This document shows positions 7,721-17,016 of a stretch of 48,132 nucleotides of DNA, piece by piece. Numbering within the stretch: position 1 is the first letter of the stretch; the number at the start of each line of letters is the position of its first letter. The notes under the pieces are model-generated. The model ran no database searches. It was given only the letters and a program-made list of their open reading frames with translations, and was not told the origin of the DNA. Made by a program: the position numbers and the translations under genes. The stretch is from Pseudomonadota bacterium (lineage in GTDB: Bacteria > Desulfobacterota > Desulfobulbia > Desulfobulbales > CALZHT01). The stretch covers positions 1-48,132 of the forward strand of contig JAHJJF010000102.1 in NCBI GenBank assembly GCA_018823135.1. Direction: 5' to 3'.

Positions 7721-9283
7721 TTGAAATCCACCATAACCATTAAATCAAGCCTGCCGGCCGTCCTTTCGGGTTTGCTGTTATATGCTTCGTCTCCGGGCTT
7801 CGTGGGCTTTGCGCCGCTTGCCTGGGGGGCACTTGTTCCTCTGCTGCTGATCATCAAGAATGCCGAACCCAAACGGGCATCCCTTTACGGCCTGATCTGC
7901 GGCATGGTCTTTTATACGCTGCTCCTCTATTGGATTGTCATCGTCCTGGGCAAATACGGCTATCTTCCCTTGTGGATCTCGATCCCGGCCCTCCTGCTGC
8001 TTGCTTTTTATCTGAGCCTTTATATTGCGGCCTTTGCGGGGATCTGCAGCTGGGCGATGAAAAGGACGCAGGTACTGATTATCGCGCCACCTCTCTGGGT
8101 CGCCCTTGATTACCTGCGGGGCCTGCTGTTTACCGGTTTCCCGTGGCAGGATCTGGGATATTCCCAATTCAAGTTCCCGGTTATCATCCAGCTTGCCGAT
8201 CTTTTCGGGCATCACGCCCTTACCTTTCTGATCCTTGTCGCCAATTGCATTATTTTTTCTGCCTGCTCGCTTTTCATCGAAAGGCGAAACGAACCTGCGG
8301 CCACGAATCATAGGCGGGCAATCCTCATCGGCCTGATCATCCTCACCGCTTTTATGGGATATAACCTTGTACGCTTCAATCAATTCGCAGACAAGCTCGA
8401 GTCGGCAGAATCAATCTCCGTCGCCGTTGTCCAGGGAAATGTGCCGCAGGATAAAAAATGGGTGCCGGAATTTCAGCGAAAAACATTAAATGACTATATC
8501 AGCCTTTCAGAATCAGCCCTGAAACAGGAAACTGTTGATCTTCTTATCTGGCCGGAGACTGCGCTTCCCTTCTACCCTCTGGAAAGCCATTATTACCCTG
8601 AACTCCTCAAGCGGCTGCTTAACAGGCAAAAAGTCAATCTGCTCACCGGCGCCCCTCACCGGCAGACCGCGCCTTCTCTGACCAAACGTGATTTTTACAA
8701 CAGCGCCTTCATGATCAATTCGTCGGGGATCACGGGCAGATACGACAAGCAACACCTTGTGCCCTTTGGAGAATATGTGCCGATCCGAAAATTCCTGCCC
8801 TTTCTGGCGCCGCTGGTCCAGACAATCGGCGATTTCTCCGCCGGCCAAACACCATCACTGCTTGCCGGCAATAATGCCCTGGTAGGAACCTTGATCTGCT
8901 ACGAAAGCATCTTCCCGGATCTTGCCAGGAAACAGGCCGCAGACGGCGCAAATATCCTGGTCAACATCACAAATGACGCATGGTTCGGGAGATCAAGCGC
9001 TCCGGAACAACATTTCTCCATGGCTGTATTCAGGGCCGTTGAAAACAGACGAAGCCTCGCTCGTGCCGCAAACACCGGGATCAGCGGATTCATAGATCCC
9101 CTTGGCAGGATCACTCAAAAGTCTCCCCTGTTCGAGGCGCTGTATCTGGTCGACCGCCTTCCTTTAATGGATGACTCAACATTCTTTACCAGGATCGGTC
9201 ATTATTTTGCGCCTCTATGCCTGATGGCACTCCTTGTTCTGATAATTATCCTTGCGCGAAAAAAAATTGTTTCCCATAATTAA
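7721..9283 (+). CDS. lnt: Apolipoprotein N-acyltransferase
   Basis: A 520-aa integral membrane enzyme. It transfers an acyl chain from phospholipid to the amino group of the lipid-modified cysteine of lipoproteins at the outer face of the inner membrane. The N-terminal 220 residues carry about six hydrophobic segments. A nitrilase-type domain follows with the catalytic triad in its usual motifs: E279 in WPETALP, K343 in YDKQHLVPFGEY, and C393 in LICYESIFP. NITNDAWFG and a last C-terminal TM (about 497-514) complete the family pattern. Length is typical. The start is a TTG at 7721, with no good ribosome site seen, so a few residues of uncertainty remain. It follows ybeX as in many proteobacteria. 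Confidence 0.95.
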   Translation: MKSTITIKSSLPAVLSGLLLYASSPGFVGFAPLAWGALVPLLLIIKNAEPKRASLYGLICGMVFYTLLLYWIVIVLGKYGYLPLWISIPALLLLAFYLSLYIAAFAGICSWAMKRTQVLIIAPPLWVALDYLRGLLFTGFPWQDLGYSQFKFPVIIQLADLFGHHALTFLILVANCIIFSACSLFIERRNEPAATNHRRAILIGLIILTAFMGYNLVRFNQFADKLESAESISVAVVQGNVPQDKKWVPEFQRKTLNDYISLSESALKQETVDLLIWPETALPFYPLESHYYPELLKRLLNRQKVNLLTGAPHRQTAPSLTKRDFYNSAFMINSSGITGRYDKQHLVPFGEYVPIRKFLPFLAPLVQTIGDFSAGQTPSLLAGNNALVGTLICYESIFPDLARKQAADGANILVNITNDAWFGRSSAPEQHFSMAVFRAVENRRSLARAANTGISGFIDPLGRITQKSPLFEALYLVDRLPLMDDSTFFTRIGHYFAPLCLMALLVLIIILARKKIVSHN

Positions 9284-9390
9284 CTAAAACAGTCAACCAA
9301 TGAAAGATTGGAACTTCCCGCGCCAAGGGAAATACACTGCAGTATGGATGTTCAAAACAAAAGCAAATTTTATAAATAACGATTATATTA

Positions 9391-9420
9391 ATTGTTTAGG
9401 CTGAAGCATTTCAGACTGTC
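9391..9420. repeat. Short member of the TGTTTAGGCTGA repeat family
   Basis: This segment, upstream of prfB, reads attgtttaggctgaagcatt then tcagactgtc. It shares the TGTTTAGGCTGA and CAGACTGTC words with the palindromic elements at 2134-2255 and 25661-25800. It contains a small hairpin, CTGAA-GCAT-TTCAG. Confidence 0.4.
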
Positions 9421-9521
9421 TTTAAGGCTTACGGACCTGAAACAAGATATGACTGAGAGTACTGCCTTTATTTTTCTGTATTTTTAGATAACCCCCACTA
9501 ACAATCAGGGAGAACACAGAT

Positions 9522-10617
9522 ATGTCTGCCGAACTCAAACAAAAGCTTCAAGACCTTCAAGAACGCCTCCTTGCCCTCCGAGACCATCTTTGAATTAGAT
9601 CATAAAAAAGAGCTCATCCAGGAACTCGAACACAAGACACATTCACCCAATTTCTGGGAAAATGTCGAGGAAGCTCAGAAAATACAGAAAGAAATCGGCC
9701 GTCTGCAGGCACCAGTTGATGACTGGGAAACCTCTTTTAAGAATTGGGAGGAGGCTGATCTGCTTTTACAGATGTCCATAGAAGAAAAGGACGTTGACTC
9801 TGAAAAGGAAGCATCCCAGATCATTGCCGATCTGAATGCAAAGGTTGCCTCCTTCGAGCTTGAACGCATGTTCTCAGGCGAACATGACGCCAATAACGCC
9901 ATGCTGACCATCCACGCCGGCGCCGGTGGCACGGAAGCTCAGGACTGGGTCAGCATACTTTTGCGCATGTACCTCCGATGGACAGAACAAAAGGATTTCA
10001 AGAGCGAGATACTGGACTATCTTCCAGGAGACGAAGCCGGGGTAAAAAGTGTGACGATCATGATCACCGGCAGAAACGCTTACGGACTTTTGCGATCGGA
10101 AATGGGCATTCATCGACTGGTTCGCATATCGCCCTTTGATGCCAGCGGCAGAAGGCATACCTCCTTTGCATCTGTTTTCATCTTCCCGGAACTTGACGAC
10201 ACAATCAACATCGACATCAACGATAAAGACCTTCGCATCGATACCTACAGGGCAAGCGGCGCAGGCGGTCAGCATGTAAACAAAACCAGCTCGGCGATCA
10301 GGATTACCCATCTGCCCACAGGAATTGTCGTACAATGTCAGAATGAAAGGTCCCAGCACCGGAATAAAGATACGGCAATGAAGATGTTAAAAACCCGTCT
10401 TTACGACCACGAAGAAAAATTACAGAAAAAAGATCAGCAGAAACTCCATGGCGACAAAAAGGAAATTGCCTGGGGCAGTCAGATCCGTTCCTATATCCTG
10501 CAACCATACAGGCTGATCAAAGATCACCGGACTGACCATGAAATCGGCAATGTCGACGCCGTCCTCGACGGCAACATTGACCCATTCATCAAGTCATATC
10601 TTCTCTGGCAACCATGA
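9522..10617 (+). CDS. prfB: Peptide chain release factor 2, programmed +1 frameshift
   Basis: RF2 recognises UGA and UAA and triggers peptide release. The first 23 codons run from ATG 9522 (AGGGAGA upstream) to an in-frame TGA at 9591-9593, preceded by the slippery CTT (9588-9590). A +1 slip over T9591 joins CTT to GAA at 9592 and continues to 10617, giving 364 aa, almost the E. coli length. SPF (codon recognition, in RISPFDASG) and GGQ (peptidyl hydrolysis, in ASGAGGQHVNK) are present. The joined coding sequence is 9522-9590 plus 9592-10617. The stop lets RF2 level control its own synthesis. Unlike E. coli, no AGGGGG-like internal Shine-Dalgarno is visible just before the slip site; the bases there are CGAGACCAT. 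Confidence 0.96.
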
Positions 10618-10745
10618 ACCTGATCGCTTCGGGGCTCAGGCCGGCCGCAGGGTCCCTTCAGGAAATCATAAAACATCTGCGAATTATTAAAAGCCGCATT
10701 GTATTATCAATAAATTATCGTTCAAAGCACGTTTAGCAAAACAGC

Positions 10746-11981
10746 ATGACTGAAAAAAGCAACAATGACTGCGCAAAATGCGGCGCCTGCACTTCTGTCT
10801 GTCCGGTATATCAAATTACCGGCAACGAGGCTCATACCGCCCGGGGCAAGCTGCACCTGATTTCGAAACTCCCAGGGCACAGCGATTCCGAAGTCTACGC
10901 CGAAATTCTGTCGAAATGCCTGCTCTGCGGCGCCTGCGCTAAAGTCTGCACCAGAAAAATCAATCCGCCCCTATTATTGGCCAAGGCCCGGAATCAAATC
11001 CCCAAAACATCCGGGGAACACCCTTTTCTCCAATATCTCCTGCGCAAATCTCTTTCATCATCAAACCTGCTGGCGGTCATTTCCGCCATGGGGGTCTCCC
11101 TTGATAAACTCACCAGGAACCTTCCTGCTGCTAGCGGTCTCCGCCTCCGACTTCCCCTTGCCCAGTGGAAAGCACAACCCCAAAAGAACAACACGCAACT
11201 CCCCCATGAGACAATTGCGTTTGACGAACAGACCTCAATCAATTATTTCAGCGGCTGTATGGCAACCTATCTTTGTCCGGCCATTTCCGTGGCAACCGCG
11301 AATCTCGCTCGCTCGATACGAAAAAAAACTCTGGTGAGGCAAGAAGGCCAGAACTGCTGCGGCCTTGCCGCCTTTTCAGCCGGCAAATTATCCGAAGCGC
11401 AAAATCTTGCAAAAAAAAATATCCTTGCATTTGAATCAAACCAGAAGCCGATTCTCACCTCATGCGGGTCCTGCTTCAAACATCTGAAAGATTATCCGGA
11501 GCTGCTGGCCGATGATCCGGATTGGCAAGGCCGTGCAAAAGATTTTGCAGACCGGATCTTGGAATTTTCTGCTTTTCTGCTTCAGGATAACAAGGTCGGA
11601 AGTGGGGATAAGCACGAGAAAAAAACATTCGTATCAACGAAAATCTTTTATCATGACCCGTGCCATCTTCGCCACAATGATAAATCAACAAAAGCACCCC
11701 GGACACTCCTGAATAGCATTCCCGGCGTAATCATCGTTGAAATGCCTGACGGGCCGCGTTGCTGCGGGCACGGCGGCCTTTTCCATCTCGCGCGGCCCAG
11801 ATTATCCAAAAACATCAGGAATGTTTTTATGGAGGATTTCGAGTCCCTTACGGTTGACACGCTGACCTCGACCTGCAGCGCTTGCCTGATCCAACTCCAG
11901 ACAAGCCTGGTGGAAACGAACAAATCAACGCCGGTAAAACACCTGGCCGTACTCCTTGAAGAACTTATCTCCGGCTCCTGA
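10746..11981 (+). CDS. (Fe-S)-binding oxidoreductase subunit, GlcF/CCG-domain family
   Basis: A 411-aa protein. Two [4Fe-4S] ferredoxin motifs lie at the N-terminus (C9-C12-C15-C19 in CAKCGACTSVCP, and C58-C61-C64-C68 in CLLCGACAKVC). Two CCG domains follow (SGCMATYLC ... NCCG, and HDPCHLRH ... RCCGHGG). This is the plan of GlcF of glycolate oxidase, of LldE-type lactate oxidation subunits and of related heterodisulfide-reductase-like electron carriers. It probably passes electrons from a FAD hydroxy-acid dehydrogenase to the quinone pool. No GlcD-like partner lies next to it, so the substrate is unknown. The ATG at 10746 starts a complete protein. Confidence 0.85.
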   Translation: MTEKSNNDCAKCGACTSVCPVYQITGNEAHTARGKLHLISKLPGHSDSEVYAEILSKCLLCGACAKVCTRKINPPLLLAKARNQIPKTSGEHPFLQYLLRKSLSSSNLLAVISAMGVSLDKLTRNLPAASGLRLRLPLAQWKAQPQKNNTQLPHETIAFDEQTSINYFSGCMATYLCPAISVATANLARSIRKKTLVRQEGQNCCGLAAFSAGKLSEAQNLAKKNILAFESNQKPILTSCGSCFKHLKDYPELLADDPDWQGRAKDFADRILEFSAFLLQDNKVGSGDKHEKKTFVSTKIFYHDPCHLRHNDKSTKAPRTLLNSIPGVIIVEMPDGPRCCGHGGLFHLARPRLSKNIRNVFMEDFESLTVDTLTSTCSACLIQLQTSLVETNKSTPVKHLAVLLEELISGS

Positions 11982-12133
11982 GTATGTCAAGAAACAGCCA
12001 ATATGCACCGCATCAGATTCCCGATGATCCCGATTAACGGTGGATTTTGATCACATAGCGGGCTTGCGGAAAATAAATCAAGGAGTATAATGGCCCGGAC
12101 AACACACAAAAAACCTCATAAGGATTGAAAATA

Positions 12134-13015
12134 ATGAACAAAATTATCAATTGCATCTCCTTGACATTACTTCTGCTTACAGTGTTTGCAGCCGCGGCCC
12201 TTGCTGAGATTGAATGGCAGACCCTTCACACTATTCAGAGTGAAGCAAAGCCCATTGATATTGCATCCACCGTTGACGGCAAATGGATTTATGTTCTCAC
12301 TGATGGGGGCAAAATCTCGGTGTATTCGGACAGCGGTGTACTTGAAGATACCCTTGACGTTGGCCAGGACATGGATAGAATCGCCGTGTCGGGGTTGAGC
12401 GTTGCGGGAATACCCGACAAACTTGTTTTAAGCAGCAGCAAAACCGGAAAAATCCAGGAAATCATCCTCGACTTTGTCGTCCAGATAAACACCAAAGGCG
12501 CGCCATTTATGGGACCTCCCGATATGACGCCGGAAAATGCACCGGTTGTGCTTACGGTCTTCAGCGATTTCCAGTGCCCTGCCTGTGCACGATTAAAGCC
12601 TTTGATGGAACAGGTGACCCAGCAATACCCGACCTCGCTTGTCCTGGTTTTCAAGCACTTCCCCTTGCCGAATCACCCGAAAGCCCGTCCCGCTGCCTGG
12701 GCCGCCATGGCCGCTCATCAGCAGGGGAAATTCTGGGCCTTTCACGATCTCTTGTTTGAAAACCAGAATTCTCTTACTGACGAAAAATATGAAGAACTCG
12801 CAAAAAAACTGGACCTGGATATAAATAAATTCAAAAAAGACAGCACCAGTCTTGCAATAAAAGAATATGTCGGGGATGATTTCAACGAAGGCCGCGCCCT
12901 TATGGTGAGCGGCACCCCATCTCTTTATGTTAACGGCAGAAAGCTCAAATCGAATTCAGCCGCAGGACTCAAACAAATTATTGACCGGGAGCTGGCAAAG
13001 CCCCCAAAAAAATAG
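12134..13015 (+). CDS. Exported DsbA-like thiol-disulfide protein with N-terminal extra domain
   Basis: A 293-aa secreted protein. A signal peptide (1-24, ending in AAAALA) leads to a region of about 100 residues with beta-propeller-like strands (DGKWIYVLTDGGKISVYS). A thioredoxin fold of the DsbA/DsbG class follows: FSDFQCPACARL with C148-P-A-C151, FKHFPLPNHPKA, and the cis-Pro loop SGTPSLYVNG. It probably oxidises or isomerises periplasmic disulfides. The ATG at 12134 fits AAGGA ten bases upstream; a TTG at 12125 would put the start almost on the ribosome site and was rejected. The mixed architecture is unusual, but the catalytic half is clear. A 17-bp hairpin follows the gene. Confidence 0.85.
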   Translation: MNKIINCISLTLLLLTVFAAAALAEIEWQTLHTIQSEAKPIDIASTVDGKWIYVLTDGGKISVYSDSGVLEDTLDVGQDMDRIAVSGLSVAGIPDKLVLSSSKTGKIQEIILDFVVQINTKGAPFMGPPDMTPENAPVVLTVFSDFQCPACARLKPLMEQVTQQYPTSLVLVFKHFPLPNHPKARPAAWAAMAAHQQGKFWAFHDLLFENQNSLTDEKYEELAKKLDLDINKFKKDSTSLAIKEYVGDDFNEGRALMVSGTPSLYVNGRKLKSNSAAGLKQIIDRELAKPPKK

Positions 13016-13058
13016 GATGGAGCTCTGTTTCACCGACCCTCATCCAAAAACCGGCAAG

Positions 13059-13101
13059 AGCATTTTTAATCCTCCAGGCGGACCGGAGGATTAAAAATGC
13101 T
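13059..13101 (+). terminator. 17-bp perfect stem-loop after the DsbA-like gene
   Basis: The arm 13059-13075 (AGCATTTTTAATCCTCC) is exactly complementary to 13085-13101 across a 9-base loop. There is no U-run immediately after the stem, but the stem itself has a T5/A5 stretch. It lies 44 bp after the stop codon and 90 bp before phoH. A transcription terminator or an mRNA 3-prime stabiliser is likely. Confidence 0.65.
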
Positions 13102-13190
13102 GACAACTCCGGGACGGACATGGCCTTTTCAGCTATCATTTACACAAAAACCGAAGTTGAAACCTCTTTCCAATATCGAAGCCATTAACG

Positions 13191-14153
13191 TTGACAACGA
13201 CTAAACTTACCTTTGAAGACAACGAAGCTGCCAAGCTTCTCTATGGTGACCTTAACAAAAATCTCACCGCTATTGAAAAATCGACAGGCGTCACAATTAA
13301 GGTGCGAGGCGCATCCATTTCAATTACCGGCCTGCAACATGAGACGGCAATTGCCCAAACCGCACTGAATCAGCTGTATAAACTCATCAAGACCGGTTAC
13401 CCGGTTTATCCGGCCGATGTCGTGTATGCCTTGCGGATAATCGAACGTTCTCCCAGAACAGACCTTTTAGACATTTTTCTCGACAAGGTCTATATAACCG
13501 CAAGTCAGAGAGTCGTATCCCCAAAGAGTATTAATCAGAAACTGTATATAGAAAGCATCAGGAATAATGATATTGTTTTCGGAATCGGCCCGGCCGGCAC
13601 CGGCAAAACCTACCTTGCGGTGGCCATGGCGATATCGGCTCTTGCAAGCGACCAGGTAAAACAGATCATCCTGGCCCGACCCGCGGTTGAAGCCGGCGAA
13701 AAACTCGGATTCCTTCCCGGCGATATGGCCCAGAAGGTGAACCCCTATCTCCGCCCGCTCCATGATGCATTAAACGACATGCTGGGTCTTGAAAAAAGTG
13801 CCGACCTCATTGAAAAAGGGGTCATTGAAATCGCCCCTCTGGCGTTCATGAGAGGACGCACCCTAAACAATGCTTTTGTAATTCTCGATGAAGCCCAGAA
13901 CACAACCAACGAGCAGATGAAAATGTTTCTCACCCGCCTGGGCTTTAACTCACAAGCGGTAATAACCGGCGATATCACTCAGATAGACCTGCCCTCCACC
14001 AAGAAATCCGGGCTGGTCAAGGCCACCGGCATCCTCAAGGGTATCAAAGGGATTTCCTTCTGCACCTTTACTGATGTTGATGTGGTGCGGCATCCCCTGG
14101 TGCAGAATATAATCCGCGCCTACGAAAAAAAATCCAAATCTTCAACAAAATAA
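13191..14153 (+). CDS. phoH: PhoH-like ATPase (YbeZ family)
   Basis: A 320-aa protein. It has a KH-like RNA-binding N-terminal part (about 5-65, VTIKVRGASISITG) and a PhoH P-loop ATPase domain with Walker A GPAGTGKT (133-140) and Walker B VILDEAQN (230-237). YbeZ proteins work with the YbeY RNase in rRNA maturation and ribosome quality control, and ybeY is the next gene, 52 bp on. The start is a TTG at 13191; an in-frame stop at 13158-13160 limits any extension, and the ribosome site is weak. Length and motifs are standard. Confidence 0.94.
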   Translation: MTTTKLTFEDNEAAKLLYGDLNKNLTAIEKSTGVTIKVRGASISITGLQHETAIAQTALNQLYKLIKTGYPVYPADVVYALRIIERSPRTDLLDIFLDKVYITASQRVVSPKSINQKLYIESIRNNDIVFGIGPAGTGKTYLAVAMAISALASDQVKQIILARPAVEAGEKLGFLPGDMAQKVNPYLRPLHDALNDMLGLEKSADLIEKGVIEIAPLAFMRGRTLNNAFVILDEAQNTTNEQMKMFLTRLGFNSQAVITGDITQIDLPSTKKSGLVKATGILKGIKGISFCTFTDVDVVRHPLVQNIIRAYEKKSKSSTK

Positions 14154-14205
14154 TCCAGGTCATTGGATAAAAACCAAACCACAAAAAAAGCTAAGAACAT
14201 AGATT

Positions 14206-14661
14206 ATGCCTGTCCTCATCTCGTCAGAAATAGACCTGAATACTTACAATCTCAGTCTCCAGGCTCTTGCAGCAATAGCCGAAAAACTCCTCAATTTATC
14301 CAAAAGGACCGACTGGGAACTCAGCATTCTGCTGGTCTCGGATCAACGGATGGCCGAACTCAACGGGCAATACCGAAAAAAACCGGTGCCGACTAATGTT
14401 TTAGCCTTTCCCATGGATGACGAACCTGATAAACTCTCCCAGACCATGCTTGGCGATATCGTCATCTCCGTCGATACGGCAATCAGGGAGGCCGCACAGG
14501 AAAGCATCAGCCCACTAGAACGTATTGTGAAACTTCTTATCCACGGTTTCCTGCATCTTCTGGGTCATGATCATGAACGATCCGATGAAGAGGATGATTT
14601 CATGAGGGCTGAAGAAAAAAAAATCATCAAAGAACTTGATTTGATAATAAAGGAGATCTGA
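14206..14661 (+). CDS. ybeY: Endoribonuclease YbeY (rRNA maturation factor)
   Basis: A 151-aa zinc-dependent RNase. The metal-binding signature is [12 protein letters not shown], giving H113, H117 and H123, preceded by the conserved substrate strand [11 protein letters not shown]. It acts on 16S rRNA 3-prime processing and quality control with PhoH/YbeZ, whose gene is directly upstream. The stop lies 2 bp before pdxJ, and the pdxJ ribosome site (AAGGAG) is inside its last codons, so translation is probably coupled. Confidence 0.95.
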   Translation: MPVLISSEIDLNTYNLSLQALAAIAEKLLNLSKRTDWELSILLVSDQRMAELNGQYRKKPVPTNVLAFPMDDEPDKLSQTMLGDIVISVDTAIREAAQESISPLERIVKLLIHGFLHLLGHDHERSDEEDDFMRAEEKKIIKELDLIIKEI

Positions 14662-14663
14662 CA

Positions 14664-15374
14664 ATGGCCATACTCGCTGTAAATGTTGATCATGTTGCAA
14701 CCCTTCGGCAGGCCCGCGGCATTGACGAACCAGACCCGATCCTTGCAGCGGGAATCTGCGAACTCGCTGGAGCAAAAGGCATTGTCGTCCATCTTCGCGA
14801 GGATCGACGCCATATACAGGAACGCGATGTCAGAATCCTCAGGGAAACGGTCAAAACAAAACTCAATCTGGAAATGGCTGCCTACGATGAAATAATTAAA
14901 CTGGCCCTGGACATAGTACCGGACATGGTCACCCTGGTTCCTGAAAAAAGAGAAGAACTGACCACTGAGGGCGGTCTTGATGTTGCCGGCCAGAAAAAGA
15001 AAATCAGGCAGACTATTACCAAAATGAACAAGGCCGGCATCCCGGTAAGTCTTTTCATTGACCCGGATTCGAAACAAATAACGGCAGCCAAAGAGGTCGG
15101 CGCGACATTTGTAGAGATTCATACGGGAAGATATTGTGATGCGCGCACCGATGCAGAGGTGAATAAGGAATTCGGTTTAATCGTTATTGCTGCTGAAGAG
15201 GCATTTGAAGCGGGCTTACGAGTCAACGCCGGACATGGTCTCAATTATCGTAATACCACAAGGGTTGCGGAGATTGACTGTATTGACGAGCTGAGCATCG
15301 GCCATGCAATCATGGCCAGGGCGATTTTTGTGGGGATGGATCAGGCGGTGCGGGACATGCTGGCCCTGCTCTGA
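14664..15374 (+). CDS. pdxJ: Pyridoxine 5-phosphate synthase
   Basis: A 236-aa TIM-barrel enzyme. It condenses 3-amino-2-oxopropyl phosphate with deoxyxylulose 5-phosphate to pyridoxine 5-phosphate, the last ring-forming step of the DXP-dependent vitamin B6 pathway. It starts with [13 protein letters not shown], has [14 protein letters not shown] (phosphate/substrate loop), [22 protein letters not shown] and the C-terminal HGLNYRN and [12 protein letters not shown], all as in the family. A strong AAGGAG ribosome site lies in the end of ybeY. The gene converges on the FapA-like gene. Confidence 0.97.
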   Translation: MAILAVNVDHVATLRQARGIDEPDPILAAGICELAGAKGIVVHLREDRRHIQERDVRILRETVKTKLNLEMAAYDEIIKLALDIVPDMVTLVPEKREELTTEGGLDVAGQKKKIRQTITKMNKAGIPVSLFIDPDSKQITAAKEVGATFVEIHTGRYCDARTDAEVNKEFGLIVIAAEEAFEAGLRVNAGHGLNYRNTTRVAEIDCIDELSIGHAIMARAIFVGMDQAVRDMLALL

Positions 15375-15445
15375 GAAAAGCCTGTCCTGAAAGAAAAATT
15401 TTCGGGGCTGAATAGCGTTTCAATACCCATCAATTTCTCTGGCTC

Positions 15446-16936
15446 CTAGTCCTGGTCCTTGTCCAGCGGAAGTAATTTCTTGCCCTGGGCGATATCTTGA
15501 CGGGCGTCAAGCTCTTCACGCTGCATTTTGCGGATCAGTATCTGCTGGGATTGCTTATCAAAAAAAATTACGACCTGCTCTTCCGTCGCCGTCGTCATCC
15601 TCACCCCTTTGCCGATCCTGATTGTAACTCCGGGAAACACCGTGCCATACACATAAATACATTCGGTTACCATCCGGTCCAGAGTTTCCTGCAGTTCTTC
15701 AACCTGGGCCTGTAGTCCGTCAACCTTTTCCATCAATTTCGGCATAACGGTTTTATATTTGGTAAGCTTGGCAAGCCTTTCTTCGGGGAATTCATCCCCC
15801 TGTTCTTTCTTTATTTTCTCGAAGCCGCTGATGTTCTTGATGGTTTCGTTTAATCTTTCAGACCAGAGTGCAAAATCCGCATCAAGTTCCTTTTTCTGCT
15901 TCATGATGCCCGGAATCACCCCGACACCAACCTGAGTTGTCACTTCGGCATCAGAGCCAAGGTCATTGACATACATTGAAGCGCCGATGACCAACTCTCC
16001 TCCGATCACCCCACCTTTAATGGGCCCAATAAAATTTTTATTGACTCTGCCGGTGCATTGAACAAGAAAATCATTGAGAAAAAAATTACCGAAAGCCTCT
16101 ATAACGCAATTATTTTCCATGAAATCCACATGAATGTCACCTTTGGCCCTGACCAGAGCATCGGGTCCGATCACCCCACCCTTGATAATCAGATTGCTTC
16201 CCGCAATAATCTGGGCGCTGTTGACTCCTTTAAGAATTTCAATATCGCCCCGGCATTTCACCTGGAAGCCTGGATGCACCTCGCCGCTGATGCTTATGGA
16301 TTGCCCGCCAAAAACAATATTACCGACACTCATATCAACATCACCGTTAATGATATGATCCGGATACACTGCAGGTTTGCCGCCTTCCATCAGGTATTTG
16401 CCATCAACTTTAGCAAACACCTTGCTCCCGTCTTCAGACAGGTAAACTCCGGGACCGACTTTTAATTTCCTGTCCTTTCCTGGTCGGGTGCTAATTTCCC
16501 GACCGAGAACATCATGACCGGAAGTGCCGGAAGTGGGGGGGATTTTCTCGAGGAGCAGCAAATCTTTCTTCACATTAACAATATTCTGCAGTTCACGATG
16601 ATCAACTCTGGCATTTTCGCCCTGGTGCTGTCTGGGCGTGGATACTAAAGCCGGTTTGATGTGGAGCTTTACATTTGCGTCCTTACCTTTTTCGGCAGGT
16701 GTTCCCCTGGCAACACAATAGGTCCCATCCTCCTGCAGTTCTGGCTCAGACAATAAACCGAAAACAACACCGTTTCCACTGATCTCCTTGAAAAGCTGAA
16801 TCAGGTCAACCGCCTTCATACCCAATTCGTCCTTGGGCAGCAGAGTGGCTTCGAGCTTGTCGCGACTCAACTTCAAGAGAAAACGGTTGGCAAAAACCAT
16901 TACCCCCTGTTTGATCAATACACTGTTTTCGGCCAT
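15446..16936 (-). CDS. FapA-family (DUF342) polymer-like beta-helix protein
   Basis: A 496-aa protein. The centre (about 110-330) is the DUF342/FapA right-handed beta-helix: DVLGREI, KVGPGVYLSEDGSKVFAKVDGK, INGDVDMSVGNI, GEVHPGFQVKCRGDIEILKGV, IIKGGVIGPDALVRAKGDI. A coiled coil follows (about 340-425), then a short C-terminal beta domain. No signal peptide or TM is seen, so it is probably cytoplasmic. Family members have been linked to flagellar assembly and regulation in some bacteria, but their biochemical role is poorly known. No flagellar genes lie near here. It lies 80 bp downstream of the potassium channel gene on the same strand. Confidence 0.85.
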   Translation of the reverse strand: MAENSVLIKQGVMVFANRFLLKLSRDKLEATLLPKDELGMKAVDLIQLFKEISGNGVVFGLLSEPELQEDGTYCVARGTPAEKGKDANVKLHIKPALVSTPRQHQGENARVDHRELQNIVNVKKDLLLLEKIPPTSGTSGHDVLGREISTRPGKDRKLKVGPGVYLSEDGSKVFAKVDGKYLMEGGKPAVYPDHIINGDVDMSVGNIVFGGQSISISGEVHPGFQVKCRGDIEILKGVNSAQIIAGSNLIIKGGVIGPDALVRAKGDIHVDFMENNCVIEAFGNFFLNDFLVQCTGRVNKNFIGPIKGGVIGGELVIGASMYVNDLGSDAEVTTQVGVGVIPGIMKQKKELDADFALWSERLNETIKNISGFEKIKKEQGDEFPEERLAKLTKYKTVMPKLMEKVDGLQAQVEELQETLDRMVTECIYVYGTVFPGVTIRIGKGVRMTTATEEQVVIFFDKQSQQILIRKMQREELDARQDIAQGKKLLPLDKDQD

Positions 16937-17016
16937 TAATCTGATTATTCCCTAAACCAAAATGATTGCGGCAACAAAAGTACCCGACTGCTCCCACTTT
17001 TTGATCTTACTCCATC

